From Opitutia bacterium UBA7350 (GTDB lineage Bacteria; Verrucomicrobiota; Verrucomicrobiia; Opitutales; Coraliomargaritaceae), in the NCBI GenBank assembly GCA_949524905.1, contig CATINC010000007.1:248001-312000 (forward strand): a DNA stretch of 64,000 nucleotides, in the 5' to 3' direction. The position numbers and the translations under genes are program-made. Of the stretch, positions 1 through 10,447 are shown piece by piece; the first letter of the stretch is position 1, and each line of letters starts with the position of its first letter. Under the pieces are notes generated by a model. The model made no database searches. It worked only from the letters and a program-made list of their open reading frames with translations, and was not told where the DNA came from.

Positions 1-919
1 CTTGAGAGCGGTAGTTGGGTGCGACATCAACGGCGATGGTGTCTTCAACTAGGATGCCCCAGTCATAAAATAGGTCGTTCATCCCATGCTTCCTGCCAGG
101 TTCTAGGGTAATCAGCAAACGGCCATTGCGGTCGCCGGCATAGCGTCTCAGTTTTTCAACTTCTGCGGGCGCAAGTGCCGCCTGAGGTGCTACTAAGAGG
201 ATTAAAGCGGCATCCTCGGGGACAGCCTGCACGCGGGTAAGATCCAGTTCGCGTACGATAAATCCACGCTCCTTAAGGAAACTTTCCATGAGAGAGAGTC
301 CACGGGTAGGGTGAACATCGCCAATGCGCATTTCGCCATGTCCGCTTAGAAAGTAGAGGATAGAGCTTTCTTCATTGGAGACCTCGAGGATGGCAGATGT
401 TAGGATTCTTTCACCTCGGAAACTTTGCCACTGTCCGTTTTCAGCCTCGTAAAGTTCTGGAAGGTCAATCGTTCGAGTGCGGTCATTGGCGGCGATAATG
501 ATAACATTTTCACGTTCAATGTTATAGGCTTGGACGAGTTCGCGGGTGCGCTTGCGTTGACGGAGCGCATCGACGTATTCCACGCGAACAAGAGCCTTAC
601 CTTGACGCATTGAGTGGGCTTCGTACTCAAGGAGGAGCTTATTGAGGTCTTTGCGAATACGTTGAAGTTCGGGATCGTTGCCATCCTGAGCAATGGTAAC
701 GATAATATCAACGGGATCTTGTAATTGCCGTAAGTAAGCTTGCGATTCTGCACTGATGCTGAATTGCTGGTTTTCAGTTAGATCGATGCGCGTAAAATAC
801 TTCGAGGCGAGATAGTTTAGCATTAAGACAAGGCTTAATCCGAGAAGGATTTGAGCTAATCGGTTGAGTGCTTTCAAGCGACGGGCATGTCGAAATTCAT
901 TGAGTCGAGCGGTTTTCAT
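1..919 (-). CDS. GldG-like ABC-type auxiliary protein (partial, runs off the window start)
   Basis: Reverse-strand reading from ATG at 917-919 gives MKTARLNEFRHARRLKALNRLAQILLGLSLVLMLNYLASKYFTRIDLTENQQFSISAES..., open to the window edge; its start overlaps the stop of the permease gene; GldG-like N-terminus and 'YFLSGHGE' motif. Confidence 0.8.
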   Translation of the reverse strand, partial: MKTARLNEFRHARRLKALNRLAQILLGLSLVLMLNYLASKYFTRIDLTENQQFSISAESQAYLRQLQDPVDIIVTIAQDGNDPELQRIRKDLNKLLLEYEAHSMRQGKALVRVEYVDALRQRKRTRELVQAYNIERENVIIIAANDRTRTIDLPELYEAENGQWQSFRGERILTSAILEVSNEESSILYFLSGHGEMRIGDVHPTRGLSLMESFLKERGFIVRELDLTRVQAVPEDAALILLVAPQAALAPAEVEKLRRYAGDRNGRLLITLEPGRKHGMNDLFYDWGILVEDTIAVDVAPNYRSQ

Positions 920-1683
920 TATGCTTTAGCTTCAATGACTAGAGCGGAGAGCCCGAGAAGCATCAATCCGGAGCTAAGGTAGTAAAAGAAAGGGCGTGTG
1001 TCGACAATCCCGCGAGCAAAATCATCGAGGTGGTTAAAGATGTGCAGATAATCAACGGCAGCATGAATCCATGTGGGAAGGGCGACGCCTCCTTCGCTAA
1101 TGGCACCGAGTTGTTGACCGCCTACAATGATGACAAAAAGAAGGGTAAAAGCGAGCATTCCCGCAACCAATTGGCTTCGGGTAAGGCTGCTGGTAAAGAT
1201 GCCGATCGCAATAAAGAGAACCCCGCTAACAGCGATAAAAAGGAAGCTTCCAAAGAAAGGGGCACTGCTGAGGAAGATGGAACTGTCGTTGTTTTTGTTG
1301 AGCAGGTTTTCCGCGATTAGAGGAAAACCAAGGGTCGCAAGCCATAGTAGTAAGTAGAAACAATACGCACCGGAAAATTTACCCATCACAAGGGCAATGC
1401 GTGAAGTGGGCGTTGTTAGAAGCGTATCCAAGGTGCCGAGGCTGCGCTCCCCGGCGATGCTGCGCATGGTGAGCAGAGGCACGACAAAGAAAGTCGGAAT
1501 CCAAAAACTTTTGAAAAATTGCACGGTAGGTAGTTCGTCTTGCGGGGATGCAATCATTTCACGCAGAATAGCCCAGTACAGGAAGCCCATGAGGCAAAGG
1601 AAGAGTCCGCCTGCAAGATAGGTGGTCGGGCTGATTAGGAGCATTCGCAGCTCGTGTTTAAAAAGAATCCAGAAATGTCGCAT
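919..1683 (-). CDS. ABC transporter permease (GldF-like)
   Basis: 254 aa, about 6 hydrophobic segments, motif MRSIAGERSLGTLDTLLTTP typical of ABC-2 permeases; next to an ATPase and GldG-like gene. Confidence 0.85.
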   Translation of the reverse strand: MRHFWILFKHELRMLLISPTTYLAGGLFLCLMGFLYWAILREMIASPQDELPTVQFFKSFWIPTFFVVPLLTMRSIAGERSLGTLDTLLTTPTSRIALVMGKFSGAYCFYLLLWLATLGFPLIAENLLNKNNDSSIFLSSAPFFGSFLFIAVSGVLFIAIGIFTSSLTRSQLVAGMLAFTLLFVIIVGGQQLGAISEGGVALPTWIHAAVDYLHIFNHLDDFARGIVDTRPFFYYLSSGLMLLGLSALVIEAKA

Positions 1684-1697
1684 AGGGCACTTTAAAT

Positions 1698-2696
1698 TTA
1701 GGCAATAGCGGTGGCAGGCTGCGGTTCAATGGTTTCTTCCCAAGAGCGTTTAGTTGCAGCTAAAAAGATGGCTTCTAGGTTGGGGGTTTGGGGTGCGAGA
1801 CTATGTAGGCTGATTTCGGGGGCTCCTTTTAATGCTTTCAGAATTTGAGAACCGGTAACTTCGGATTGCCCTACTATCAATTGCATTGACTGCAGCGCAT
1901 CGCTAACAGGATCACATTGAACAACATCACCTGAAATTCCTTTGTCCTCTAGGGCCTCTAGTAATCGGGCCTCTTTGCCAGCGAAGTGTAGGCAGAATCG
2001 GTTGCCCGGCATGAATTCTTCACAGAGCGCCTTGTGGGTGCCTGACGCAACGACGCGACCTCGGTTGATAATGACCACCCGATCACAGGAACGCTCGATC
2101 TCAGGTAAGATGTGGCTGGACAGGATTACAGTCATGCGCCCGCGTAGGCTGTTGATTAATTCACGTATGCTATGAATTTGGTGTGGGTCTAGACCTATGG
2201 TCGGCTCATCCATAATGACGACTTCAGGTTCTCCAAGTAGGGCATCTGCAATGCCAACGCGTTGGCGGAACCCTTTTGAAAGAGTGCCGATGATTTTGCG
2301 TCGTGCGGTGCGAGCAAGGTCGCAGGTCTCCATGGCGTTTTCAACAGCATCGCGAATTTTTTTGGATGGTAGTTCTTTTAGTCGGGCGCGAAAGCGCAGG
2401 TACTCAACCACCCGCATGTCATTGGGCAAGGGGTTATTTTCAGGCATATAGCCAATCCGTCGTTTGACTTCGTGGGGGTTACTGGCAACGGAGATACCCC
2501 CGACCCATGCCGATCCACTTTGCGCACTTAGGATACCGCTGAGAATTCTCATGGTGGTGCTCTTTCCAGCGCCGTTAGGTCCCAGAAAGCCTACAATTTC
2601 TCCTCTCGCCACCGTAAAACTTATATTTTTAATGGCCCATGCAGAGCCAAAGCGGCGAGAGAGGTTTTTTACTCGTATGCTAATGTCGCGATCCAT
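1698..2696 (-). CDS. ABC transporter ATP-binding protein (GldA-like)
   Basis: Walker A GPNGAGKST, LSKGFRQR signature, Walker B VVIMDEPTIGLDP. Start chosen at internal Met (MDRDISIRV) rather than the ORF-track start at 2801. Confidence 0.9.
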   Translation of the reverse strand: MDRDISIRVKNLSRRFGSAWAIKNISFTVARGEIVGFLGPNGAGKSTTMRILSGILSAQSGSAWVGGISVASNPHEVKRRIGYMPENNPLPNDMRVVEYLRFRARLKELPSKKIRDAVENAMETCDLARTARRKIIGTLSKGFRQRVGIADALLGEPEVVIMDEPTIGLDPHQIHSIRELINSLRGRMTVILSSHILPEIERSCDRVVIINRGRVVASGTHKALCEEFMPGNRFCLHFAGKEARLLEALEDKGISGDVVQCDPVSDALQSMQLIVGQSEVTGSQILKALKGAPEISLHSLAPQTPNLEAIFLAATKRSWEETIEPQPATAIA

Positions 2697-2853
2697 GCGG
2701 TTGGATAAAAAATAAATTAAACAATGGAATGTTAAAGGTCTGAAGTAAATTCTTCCTTTCAGCAAGCACACACATAGGTAACATTGGCTTCTTTTGCGCA
2801 AAAAAACTTTTCTGCTTTGCTTTCTGGTGTGATTGGTAAAGCCTTAGGTAGAA

Positions 2854-4014
2854 ATGATAAACGATCGCACCGCTTTGGAAGAAGTTTGCCGAGCTGCTAA
2901 AAACGCAGGCGCGGTAGGTATTGATACCGAATTCATTTGGAATCGAAGCTTCTATCCATCGCTGGGAGTTGTGCAGGTAGGATACCCTGACGGCGAAGCG
3001 GTGCTGATCGACGCACCTGAAATTAAGGATTGGGCTCCTTTTGGGGAACTGATGCATGATGCCGGAGTGATCAAAATCCTCCACGATGCCCAGCAGGATT
3101 TGACCATCTTACAGCGAGTTTGCGGAGCCTACCCACGTAATATTTTTGATACTCAACGCAGTGCGGGCTTCATCGGGAAACAATCGACCATTTCATTGAG
3201 AGAAATTTTAAAGCAATTATTGAAGGTTCGTCTTGATAAGACTGAAACGCAGTCTGATTGGTTAGCGCGCCCATTGACGGAGGCTCAGGTGCGCTACGCA
3301 GAGGACGACGTACGAAATTCAGTTTTGCTGATGAATCGCATTCTGGAAAAAGCCGATGCTTTAGGGCGCCGGGAATGGATTGCGGATGAGATGCGATACT
3401 ACGAACAGGAATCCTTATACCAAGAGAGTGATCCCGATGCAATCATGCCGCGGGTACGAGGTAGTGGCGCCCTAACGCATCAGCAAAGAAACATTTTGCG
3501 GAGTTTAGCTTCCTGGCGCGAAACTACTGCCCGGAAGCGGAATCTGCCCAGAGCTTTTATACTATCGGATGATGCATTGGTGGTCTTGTCAAAAAAGACC
3601 CCTGCCACAAAGGACGCATTGAGGCCAATCCGGGGATTGAGTGAAAAAGCACTGCACCACAATCGAGAGATGATCTGGGAAGCCATTGAACGGGGGATCG
3701 CGGGCGACTTGCCAGAAATAAATGTTCAGTCGAGCGCACCGCGGAGCGCAGATGAAGGTTATGAGGCCCGGGTAGATTTCGCGCTCGCTTACCTCAAGGG
3801 CACCTGTATCCGTGCCTCGGTTGATCCAGCGCTAGTGGCCAATCGATCCGAGGTCACCGCTCTTGTCTTGGACACGATTGAGCCAGATCTCAAAACGCAT
3901 CGTATCCTTAATGGCTGGCGAGCGGACTTTTGCGGTAAGGTTTTGTTAGACCTACTGCAAGGACAGGGCAGTTTAAAAATTGATCCTAAACTAAACCTCC
4001 CGACGCAAGCCTAG
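2854..4014 (+). CDS. rnd: Ribonuclease D
   Basis: DEDD exonuclease motifs GIDTEFIW, ILHDAQQDL, YAEDDV; HRDC-like C-terminus. Confidence 0.9.
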   Translation: MINDRTALEEVCRAAKNAGAVGIDTEFIWNRSFYPSLGVVQVGYPDGEAVLIDAPEIKDWAPFGELMHDAGVIKILHDAQQDLTILQRVCGAYPRNIFDTQRSAGFIGKQSTISLREILKQLLKVRLDKTETQSDWLARPLTEAQVRYAEDDVRNSVLLMNRILEKADALGRREWIADEMRYYEQESLYQESDPDAIMPRVRGSGALTHQQRNILRSLASWRETTARKRNLPRAFILSDDALVVLSKKTPATKDALRPIRGLSEKALHHNREMIWEAIERGIAGDLPEINVQSSAPRSADEGYEARVDFALAYLKGTCIRASVDPALVANRSEVTALVLDTIEPDLKTHRILNGWRADFCGKVLLDLLQGQGSLKIDPKLNLPTQA

Positions 4015-4020
4015 AGGGCT

Positions 4021-4491
4021 TCAATGCTTGTGGGCGGTGCTTGGGTAGTAAGCGCGTAAATTCTGAATGCTCACGCGGAGTACCTGAGCGGCATCGAAGC
4101 TGGTATTTTGCTTGGCGTTCATCGCTGCCAAAATAACGGAATGATGCCGAGCGAGGCGAGTTGCGTAGTCGTCTTGCCCTGGCTTGACGCGCTGAGTTAG
4201 GAAATAATCACTGATGGTTTCAATAATGCGCTGCGCGTGGAGTTCTTTGTTTTGTACCCAGCGAACGCTCTGGTTGATCGATGGGAGGTCCGTTTTCCCG
4301 GACAGGGTCGCTAGGGTGGCAATGGCTTTCTGCACAGTGGCGGCATCTTCTAGCATGGAGTCAACGCGAGCCGAGTCATCATAGATACCGCAGGGAACTT
4401 GACAATGTGCCAGAGCATAGCTGGAAAAGCCAAAGATTGTCATTGCGAGTAATAAAGTGCTTTTAAGGAGATTAAAACGAGTGGTCTTCAT
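4021..4491 (-). CDS. sodN: Nickel superoxide dismutase with N-terminal signal peptide
   Basis: Contains HCQVPCGIYDD, the Ni-hook motif HCxxPCGxY, right after a hydrophobic leader ending ALA. Start set at MKTTRFNLLK. Confidence 0.92.
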   Translation of the reverse strand: MKTTRFNLLKSTLLLAMTIFGFSSYALAHCQVPCGIYDDSARVDSMLEDAATVQKAIATLATLSGKTDLPSINQSVRWVQNKELHAQRIIETISDYFLTQRVKPGQDDYATRLARHHSVILAAMNAKQNTSFDAAQVLRVSIQNLRAYYPSTAHKH

Positions 4492-4501
4492 GTTGATTAC
4501 A

Positions 4502-5209
4502 TTAAAGGGAGTAATTTTTCTTGGCAATAGAGATCACAAATTCTCCTTTCTGGCTTGCTTGAGCAACCTGTTCTCGAACCTTGCCAGCAGGGCCGCTGTG
4601 GATGGTCTCATGCAGTTTAGTTAATTCGCGGCTAACGCTTATGGCTCGGTCGGCACCCAAGGTCTCAACAAGGTCGTCAAGGCACTTGGAAATTCGGTGG
4701 CAGGATTCATACAAGATAATGGTGTACTCAAAATCTTGCTGGGCATCAAAAAACCGAACACGGGCGGCACGTTTTGGGGGCAGGAAACCTACAAAAAGAA
4801 AGCCATCGCTTGGCAGTCCAGAGAGGGCAAGCGCGGTTACCGCTGCGCAGGGTCCCGGCACGGCGGTGACTTTTAGCCCGTTTTTGCGGCATGCGCGGAC
4901 CAGTCGGAAGCCGGGGTCGCTGATGGCTGGAGTCCCAGCATCGGCGACTAGCACAATCGCTTGGCCATCTGCGATGCGGGCTGCGAGTGGCTCCGCAAGG
5001 GATTGTTCGTTTTCGTTGCGGTAGGAGAGTAACTCAGGTTTAGTTTTGAGGCCAAGTTTTGACAAGAGCTTCCCGGTCACGCGGGTATCTTCGCAGGCAA
5101 TGCAATCAGCTTCCTTCAGTATTTCTATTGCACGAAGCGGAATGTCGCCTAGATTGCCAATAGGAGTTGCGACCAAAGTCAGGCAGCCAGTTTTAGGCGC
5201 GTTTGGCAT
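4502..5209 (-). CDS. rsmI: 16S rRNA (cytidine(1402)-2'-O)-methyltransferase
   Basis: GCLTLVATPIGNLGDIPLRAIEILKEADCIACEDTRVTGKLL and VADAGTPAISDPG are diagnostic. Confidence 0.95.
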   Translation of the reverse strand: MPNAPKTGCLTLVATPIGNLGDIPLRAIEILKEADCIACEDTRVTGKLLSKLGLKTKPELLSYRNENEQSLAEPLAARIADGQAIVLVADAGTPAISDPGFRLVRACRKNGLKVTAVPGPCAAVTALALSGLPSDGFLFVGFLPPKRAARVRFFDAQQDFEYTIILYESCHRISKCLDDLVETLGADRAISVSRELTKLHETIHSGPAGKVREQVAQASQKGEFVISIAKKNYSL

Positions 5210-5224
5210 TATGAGCGTGAGGGA

Positions 5225-5398
5225 TTAGTAGTTTGCCCCCGTGCCACCCATGCCGGGGGCCCCACCTTCCCAGCTCTTGGGTCGCCCCCAGGGAATGTTC
5301 TGTTCATCCACATCGCTGTCAAAACAAGCGGTCATTGATAGGGTGCCCAAGGAAAGGACAAGAAGGAGAAAAAAGCGGGTAAATTTTTTGAGTTGCAT
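5225..5398 (-). CDS. Small lipoprotein (57 aa)
   Basis: Manual translation: MQLKKFTRFFLLLVLSLGTLSMTACFDSDVDEQNIPWGRPKSWEGGAPGMGGTGANY; signal peptide plus lipobox-like MTAC. Below the ORF-track size cutoff. Confidence 0.75.
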   Translation of the reverse strand: MQLKKFTRFFLLLVLSLGTLSMTACFDSDVDEQNIPWGRPKSWEGGAPGMGGTGANY

Positions 5399-5403
5399 AG
5401 GAA

Positions 5404-6219
5404 TTATTTGATGATGGTGACAATGGCACCCACGTCAATACGCTCGGTGTTAAAATCAGGCAAGAGGCTGGCGACGATGTAGGAATCAGTAATTTTAAAG
5501 ATTTTTGCTTTACCCAGTCGTTTGCCAAGGGCAACGATTTGAATTTCGTGGCCAAGTTTAAGATTTAAGGCAGGAGTGGCGGAGACGACCAGAATGCGGG
5601 TTTTGTTATTAATTGAGGCGACCTCTGCGAGCGCACGTTTGAGCTCCGTGGTAGTTTTATAGTTTGGGTCAAACAGTTGGTTTTGTTGAAGCGATTGAGA
5701 CTTGTAGGGGGTTTCAATGGTTGCTCGAAGTGCTTGCTCGCTGGCAAAAAGCGTTTTCAATTTCTCATTTTCAGCATTCAGGATATCGATGCTTGTTTCG
5801 AGAGCAGCAATCGTCTGAGCCTGTCCTTCGCTGGATTCTTTACGCTGGGCTGAAAGTAACTTATCGCGCAGATTCGCCATTTCGGTATTGAGCCCAGCAA
5901 TCTGTTGATCTGCGCGTTGTAATTTCTCGGCAAGCAAGGAGGTTTTTTGCTTACTTATTTGAAGGGCAGCCTGTCCCGTGCTTAAAGCTAGTTTTGTTTC
6001 AGCGAGGGTGCTGCGTTCGTTTAAAATCTGCGCTTCAAGTTCTTGGATCGTAATGACGGCCTCGTTCAACTCATTGATGACGGCTTCGCTTTTGCGCTCC
6101 ATGAGGAGTACCTCCTTTGCTTTGCCCGTGAGGTTCTTGTGAGCACTCATATAAATGAGAAGAGAGCTTATTGCCGCAGCGATTGCGACTAGTCGGAGAA
6201 TAAATGAAAGGCTTTGCAT
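5404..6219 (-). CDS. Membrane-anchored coiled-coil protein, hypothetical
   Basis: N-terminal TM segment, about 150-residue heptad-rich coiled coil, small beta-rich C-terminal region; same strand and adjacent to the 57-aa lipoprotein. Confidence 0.75.
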   Translation of the reverse strand: MQSLSFILRLVAIAAAISSLLIYMSAHKNLTGKAKEVLLMERKSEAVINELNEAVITIQELEAQILNERSTLAETKLALSTGQAALQISKQKTSLLAEKLQRADQQIAGLNTEMANLRDKLLSAQRKESSEGQAQTIAALETSIDILNAENEKLKTLFASEQALRATIETPYKSQSLQQNQLFDPNYKTTTELKRALAEVASINNKTRILVVSATPALNLKLGHEIQIVALGKRLGKAKIFKITDSYIVASLLPDFNTERIDVGAIVTIIK

Positions 6220-6237
6220 TATTGTTATAGCCTTGAT

Positions 6238-7812
6238 CTAGCCGGCATGAAAAGTCGTGGTTTCTAGATCGGGTCCAGCATTTGCATGGATGCCACGAGC
6301 ATTACAGGCGAGCCGATTTAGAAGTTTGTAAAGCGTTTCGGTATCCGCTTCACGGCAGAGGGCTTCTGCTAATTGGGGAGCGCTGAAGGCCCTGCCTGGT
6401 TCGGCTTGCATTGCTTTAAGTGCGGCACTTTCTAATTCCAAAACTGCAGTGGCGGCTTTCTTGCCAGCTTCAACACCAGGTTGATGGTAGGCATTGATGT
6501 TAACAAGGCTAGCGTATAAGCCTACGGCACGTTCAAAAAGAGCGATTAATTGACCCACCGCCTCGGGGTTTACTTCCTTGAGCGTTAGGGTTATTGATTG
6601 CCGGCCTTGTTCGTAGAGAGCATCGCGGGTTCCCAGATAGAATCCTTGAAGGTAATCTCCAGTGGTGATGGCTTCCTCGATTTCGAGGGATTCGCCATTG
6701 CGATCTTTAAGCACTTCGATGAAGATCACAAAAAAGTTATGGACTCCATCGCGAAGCTGTTGGACGTATGCGTGTTGATCGGTAGAGCCTTTGTTTCCGT
6801 AGACGGCAATCCCTTGTTGTACCGGCTTGCCATCGAGATCCTTGGCTTTCCCCAGCGATTCCATAATAAGTTGCTGGAGGTATTTTGAGAAAAGCATGAG
6901 CCGATCTTTGTAGGGTAAAATAACCATGTCTTTTGTGCCAATTCCGCCCGTGGCGAAATACCACATTAAAGCCAAGAGGGCGGCTGGATTTCGCTCTGTC
7001 TCGGTAGAGCGGGTGGCGACATCCATGGCAGCTGCACCGGCCAGCATCCGATCAATATCCAAGCCTTGAAGTGCTGCTGGTAGGAGTCCTACTGCGGCAA
7101 GTTCTGAAGTACGCCCGCCTACCCAGTCCCACATGGGGAGCCGAGTAATCCAGTTTTCTGCTTTGGCGAGTTTGTCTAGCTTGGAATCTGCACCGGTGAT
7201 TGCGATGGCGTGCTTGGAGAAATTTAGGCCAGCAGTATCATAAGCGGCCTGTGCTTCGAGCATGCCATTGCGAGTTTCGGCCGTGCCGCCGGATTTTGAA
7301 ATAACAAGCACGAGGGTTTCCCCAAGTAAGCCGTCGAGGCTTGCAAGGCTGCGATCCATTCCATCCGGATCGGTATTGTCAAAAAAGTGGAGTTTCAGTT
7401 TATCGGTTCTCGGGTTACCCAGTGCGTCAGCCACAAATTGAGGTCCAAGGGCGGAACCGCCGATGCCAATAACGAGGCAGTGCGAAAAGGCTCCAGTGGC
7501 ACCCTGTATTTTGCCAGTATGGATTTGTTCGGCTAGACGATGGATGGCTTGAAGGCATGCTTCGATATCGGCTCGCATCTCGTCGGTTGGGGCGAGGCTA
7601 GCTTTGCGCAGCCAGTAATGCCCGACTTGCCGGTTTTCATCTGGGTTGGCAATCGCACCTGCTTCGAGCTTTGCCATGGCAGAAAAAGCTGCTTGTATTT
7701 GCGGCTCCATTTCTGGAAGAAAGTCCTCCGGAAAATCAATGCGACTGATGTCGAGCGCAAACTCGAGATCTTCCAAAAGGAGGTGATGTTGCTTAAAGCG
7801 TTGCCAAGACAT
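6238..7812 (-). CDS. pgi: Glucose-6-phosphate isomerase
   Basis: [46 protein letters not shown] motifs. Confidence 0.95.
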   Translation of the reverse strand: MSWQRFKQHHLLLEDLEFALDISRIDFPEDFLPEMEPQIQAAFSAMAKLEAGAIANPDENRQVGHYWLRKASLAPTDEMRADIEACLQAIHRLAEQIHTGKIQGATGAFSHCLVIGIGGSALGPQFVADALGNPRTDKLKLHFFDNTDPDGMDRSLASLDGLLGETLVLVISKSGGTAETRNGMLEAQAAYDTAGLNFSKHAIAITGADSKLDKLAKAENWITRLPMWDWVGGRTSELAAVGLLPAALQGLDIDRMLAGAAAMDVATRSTETERNPAALLALMWYFATGGIGTKDMVILPYKDRLMLFSKYLQQLIMESLGKAKDLDGKPVQQGIAVYGNKGSTDQHAYVQQLRDGVHNFFVIFIEVLKDRNGESLEIEEAITTGDYLQGFYLGTRDALYEQGRQSITLTLKEVNPEAVGQLIALFERAVGLYASLVNINAYHQPGVEAGKKAATAVLELESAALKAMQAEPGRAFSAPQLAEALCREADTETLYKLLNRLACNARGIHANAGPDLETTTFHAG

Positions 7813-7831
7813 AAGATGAAGTGCGTTATAT

Positions 7832-9544
7832 TTAGAGGTTTTTATCGGTTACGGCACCTTCCGAGGCGCTTGCCACCAGGGCTGCGTATTTCCCGAGTAC
7901 TCCACGTCGGGCACCGGGACCGCTTGGTTTAAACTCTGCCATGCGGCGGTCGTATTCTTCGGGATCGATACAAAGGTTAATGGTGTTGGCAACGGCATCG
8001 ATCTCAATGGAGTCGCCGTTTTTGACAATTCCGATGGGGCCACCGCAAGCAGCTTCGGGAGTGATATGCCCAACGTCAAAACCATGGCTACCGCCTGAAA
8101 AGCGGCCATCCGTAATTAAGGCTACCTCTTTAATCAGGCCGCGACCTGCTACTGCACTGGTGGGGGAGAGCATCTCTCGCATTCCCGGACCACCAACAGG
8201 GCCTTCATTGCGAATGACGACGACATCACCTTTGACGACGTCGCCGCGGAGGATGCCAACAAGCGCGGCTTCTTCTCCTTCATAAACCTTGGCCGTGCCT
8301 TTAAAATGCAGCCCTTCTTTGCCTGTGATTTTTCCTACCGCCGCTCCGGGAGCAAGGTTGCCACGTAGAATGCGTAGGTGGGTACTTTTTTTAATGGGGT
8401 CATCCCAAGGACGAATGATATCCTGTTCCTCTGGGTAGGCGCCATAAGAGGGTTCGTCTGCAAGGGAGTCTGCAATGGTTTCTCCTGTAACGGTGAGGCA
8501 ATCTCCATGTAGAAGGCCGCGGTCGAGCAGCAACTTCATCATCGGGCGGATGCCACCGATACGAATGAGGTGGCTCATATTATACTTTCCAAAGGGTTTA
8601 ACGTCAGCAAGGAGGGGGATGCCTTCTCCAATAGTGGCAAAGTCATCTATGCTCAGCGGAACTTCTGCGGCATCTGCGATCGCGAGGAGGTGCAGTATTA
8701 AATTAGTGGAGCCACCGAGCGCAAGGCAGGTAGTGATAGCATTTTCAAAGGCCTTACGCGTCATGATATCGCGAGGCTTGAGGCCGGAATCCAGCATCTT
8801 GACCACCGCTGCACCGGCTTCTTCGCAATCGCGGCGTTTAGCCTCACCAATGGCAACTTGAGCGCTGCTACCCGGCAGGCTCATGCCAAGTGCTTCAATG
8901 GCGCTGGCCATCGTGTTGGCCGTGTACATGCCGCCGCAGGAACCCGGGCCGGGGATGGCATATTTTTCAACTTCCTTCAGTTCTTCGTCGGTCAATTCGC
9001 CCTTGGCGTGTTTGCCAACAGCCTCAAAGACCGAAACAATATCCATGGGGCGACACTCTTCTTTGTCCTCCGGCATGAAGCCCGGCAGGATGGTCCCTCC
9101 GTAAACAAAAACGGCTGGCCGATTCAGTCGTGCAATCGCAATCATAGCGCCGGGCATATTTTTATCGCATCCGCCAACCGCAACTAAGCCATCAAATCCT
9201 TCAGCGGCACAGGCTGTTTCAATGGAATCTGCAATGACATCTCGCGATACCAAACTGTAGCGCATGCCTTTGGTTCCCATGCTGATTCCGTCTGTTACCG
9301 TAATGGTGTTAAAAGTGACAGCGCGACCTCCGGCTGCGTTGATGCCATTAGCCGCATGCGTACTGAGTTCGCCGAGGTGAACATTACAAGGGGTCATGTC
9401 GCTTGGAGAGCTGGCCACGGCTACTTGCGGTTTCTTGAAATCGGCATCTCCAAAGCCAACGGCTCGTAGCATCGCACGAGCAGGTGCGCGGTCTGGGCCA
9501 TCAACAACGACGGATGAATGAGGACGAGTATTACTTTCAGACAT
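7832..9544 (-). CDS. ilvD: Dihydroxy-acid dehydratase
   Basis: [49 protein letters not shown]; start set to [10 protein letters not shown]. Confidence 0.96.
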   Translation of the reverse strand: MSESNTRPHSSVVVDGPDRAPARAMLRAVGFGDADFKKPQVAVASSPSDMTPCNVHLGELSTHAANGINAAGGRAVTFNTITVTDGISMGTKGMRYSLVSRDVIADSIETACAAEGFDGLVAVGGCDKNMPGAMIAIARLNRPAVFVYGGTILPGFMPEDKEECRPMDIVSVFEAVGKHAKGELTDEELKEVEKYAIPGPGSCGGMYTANTMASAIEALGMSLPGSSAQVAIGEAKRRDCEEAGAAVVKMLDSGLKPRDIMTRKAFENAITTCLALGGSTNLILHLLAIADAAEVPLSIDDFATIGEGIPLLADVKPFGKYNMSHLIRIGGIRPMMKLLLDRGLLHGDCLTVTGETIADSLADEPSYGAYPEEQDIIRPWDDPIKKSTHLRILRGNLAPGAAVGKITGKEGLHFKGTAKVYEGEEAALVGILRGDVVKGDVVVIRNEGPVGGPGMREMLSPTSAVAGRGLIKEVALITDGRFSGGSHGFDVGHITPEAACGGPIGIVKNGDSIEIDAVANTINLCIDPEEYDRRMAEFKPSGPGARRGVLGKYAALVASASEGAVTDKNL

Positions 9545-9672
9545 ATCAAGGGTAGTCTTATCAAGGAAGCTCCTCCAAAGGCAACCCCACAAATTGAATA
9601 CGCGGAACGAAAGACTAAGCCGTTTTTTACTGTTCATCCCCTCAAAGATCGATTTGTTTATAGCATAAGCAC

Positions 9673-10443
9673 ATGGAATTTGATCTAAACAAGACCCTCG
9701 AAGCGTTGCTGCTATCAACTGCTGAACCCATTACCCTTAAAACACTGGGAGAAGTTTTTGCACGCCACCACCGTGAGTTAGCCGAAGCGGCTGAATCAGA
9801 AGATGCGGGTATCTTGCCGCCTCCGGTAAAGCCAGCTCAAATTCGCGAGTCCATGCGCGCCTTAATGGAGACAGCAGAAGCAGAGGACAAAGTTTATCGC
9901 ATTGTGGAGGGTCCCCATGGTTTTCAGATTACAACGGCTCCCATGCATTCAGAGTATGTACGTTTGTTGCGTAAGGAGCCGCGGCCGCTTAAATTAAGTC
10001 CAGCCGCTTTGGAAACACTTTCGATCGTAGCTTACCGTCAACCGGTGACGCGGGCAGAGATTGAAGCCATACGCGGCGTATCTGCGGACAGCGCGCTTAA
10101 TCGATTAATTGAACACGAACTAGCGCAAGTTACTGGCCGGGCGGAATTGCCGGGTCGACCAATCCAATACGGCACTACGGATCAATTTTTAGAATTTACC
10201 GGGTTAAGCGAGCTCGACCAATTGCCAGCATCAGATGTTTTGAGTCATCATCAAATTGATGATTGGATGCGGGCTGGAGAGAACCCTGCACCTGAACCGA
10301 GCGATGGCGACGTCGGTTTAGCCGAGGAGCCACGTCCAGATGAGTTGCCCTTAAATCAGGAATACGTTGAGATCGAGTGGCAGAAAGAAAATACTGAAAG
10401 CGACGCAGCAAATGTCATCGCAGAACCCACCGAACAGGAATAA
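9673..10443 (+). CDS. scpB: Segregation and condensation protein B
   Basis: [21 protein letters not shown]..., [71 protein letters not shown]. Confidence 0.95.
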   Translation: MEFDLNKTLEALLLSTAEPITLKTLGEVFARHHRELAEAAESEDAGILPPPVKPAQIRESMRALMETAEAEDKVYRIVEGPHGFQITTAPMHSEYVRLLRKEPRPLKLSPAALETLSIVAYRQPVTRAEIEAIRGVSADSALNRLIEHELAQVTGRAELPGRPIQYGTTDQFLEFTGLSELDQLPASDVLSHHQIDDWMRAGENPAPEPSDGDVGLAEEPRPDELPLNQEYVEIEWQKENTESDAANVIAEPTEQE

Positions 10444-10447
10444 TATT

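Noticed and set aside
400-753. 117-aa minus ORF at the window start
   Set aside because: Out-of-frame with the GldG-like reading frame (1-919), which matches a known family and is open to the window edge.
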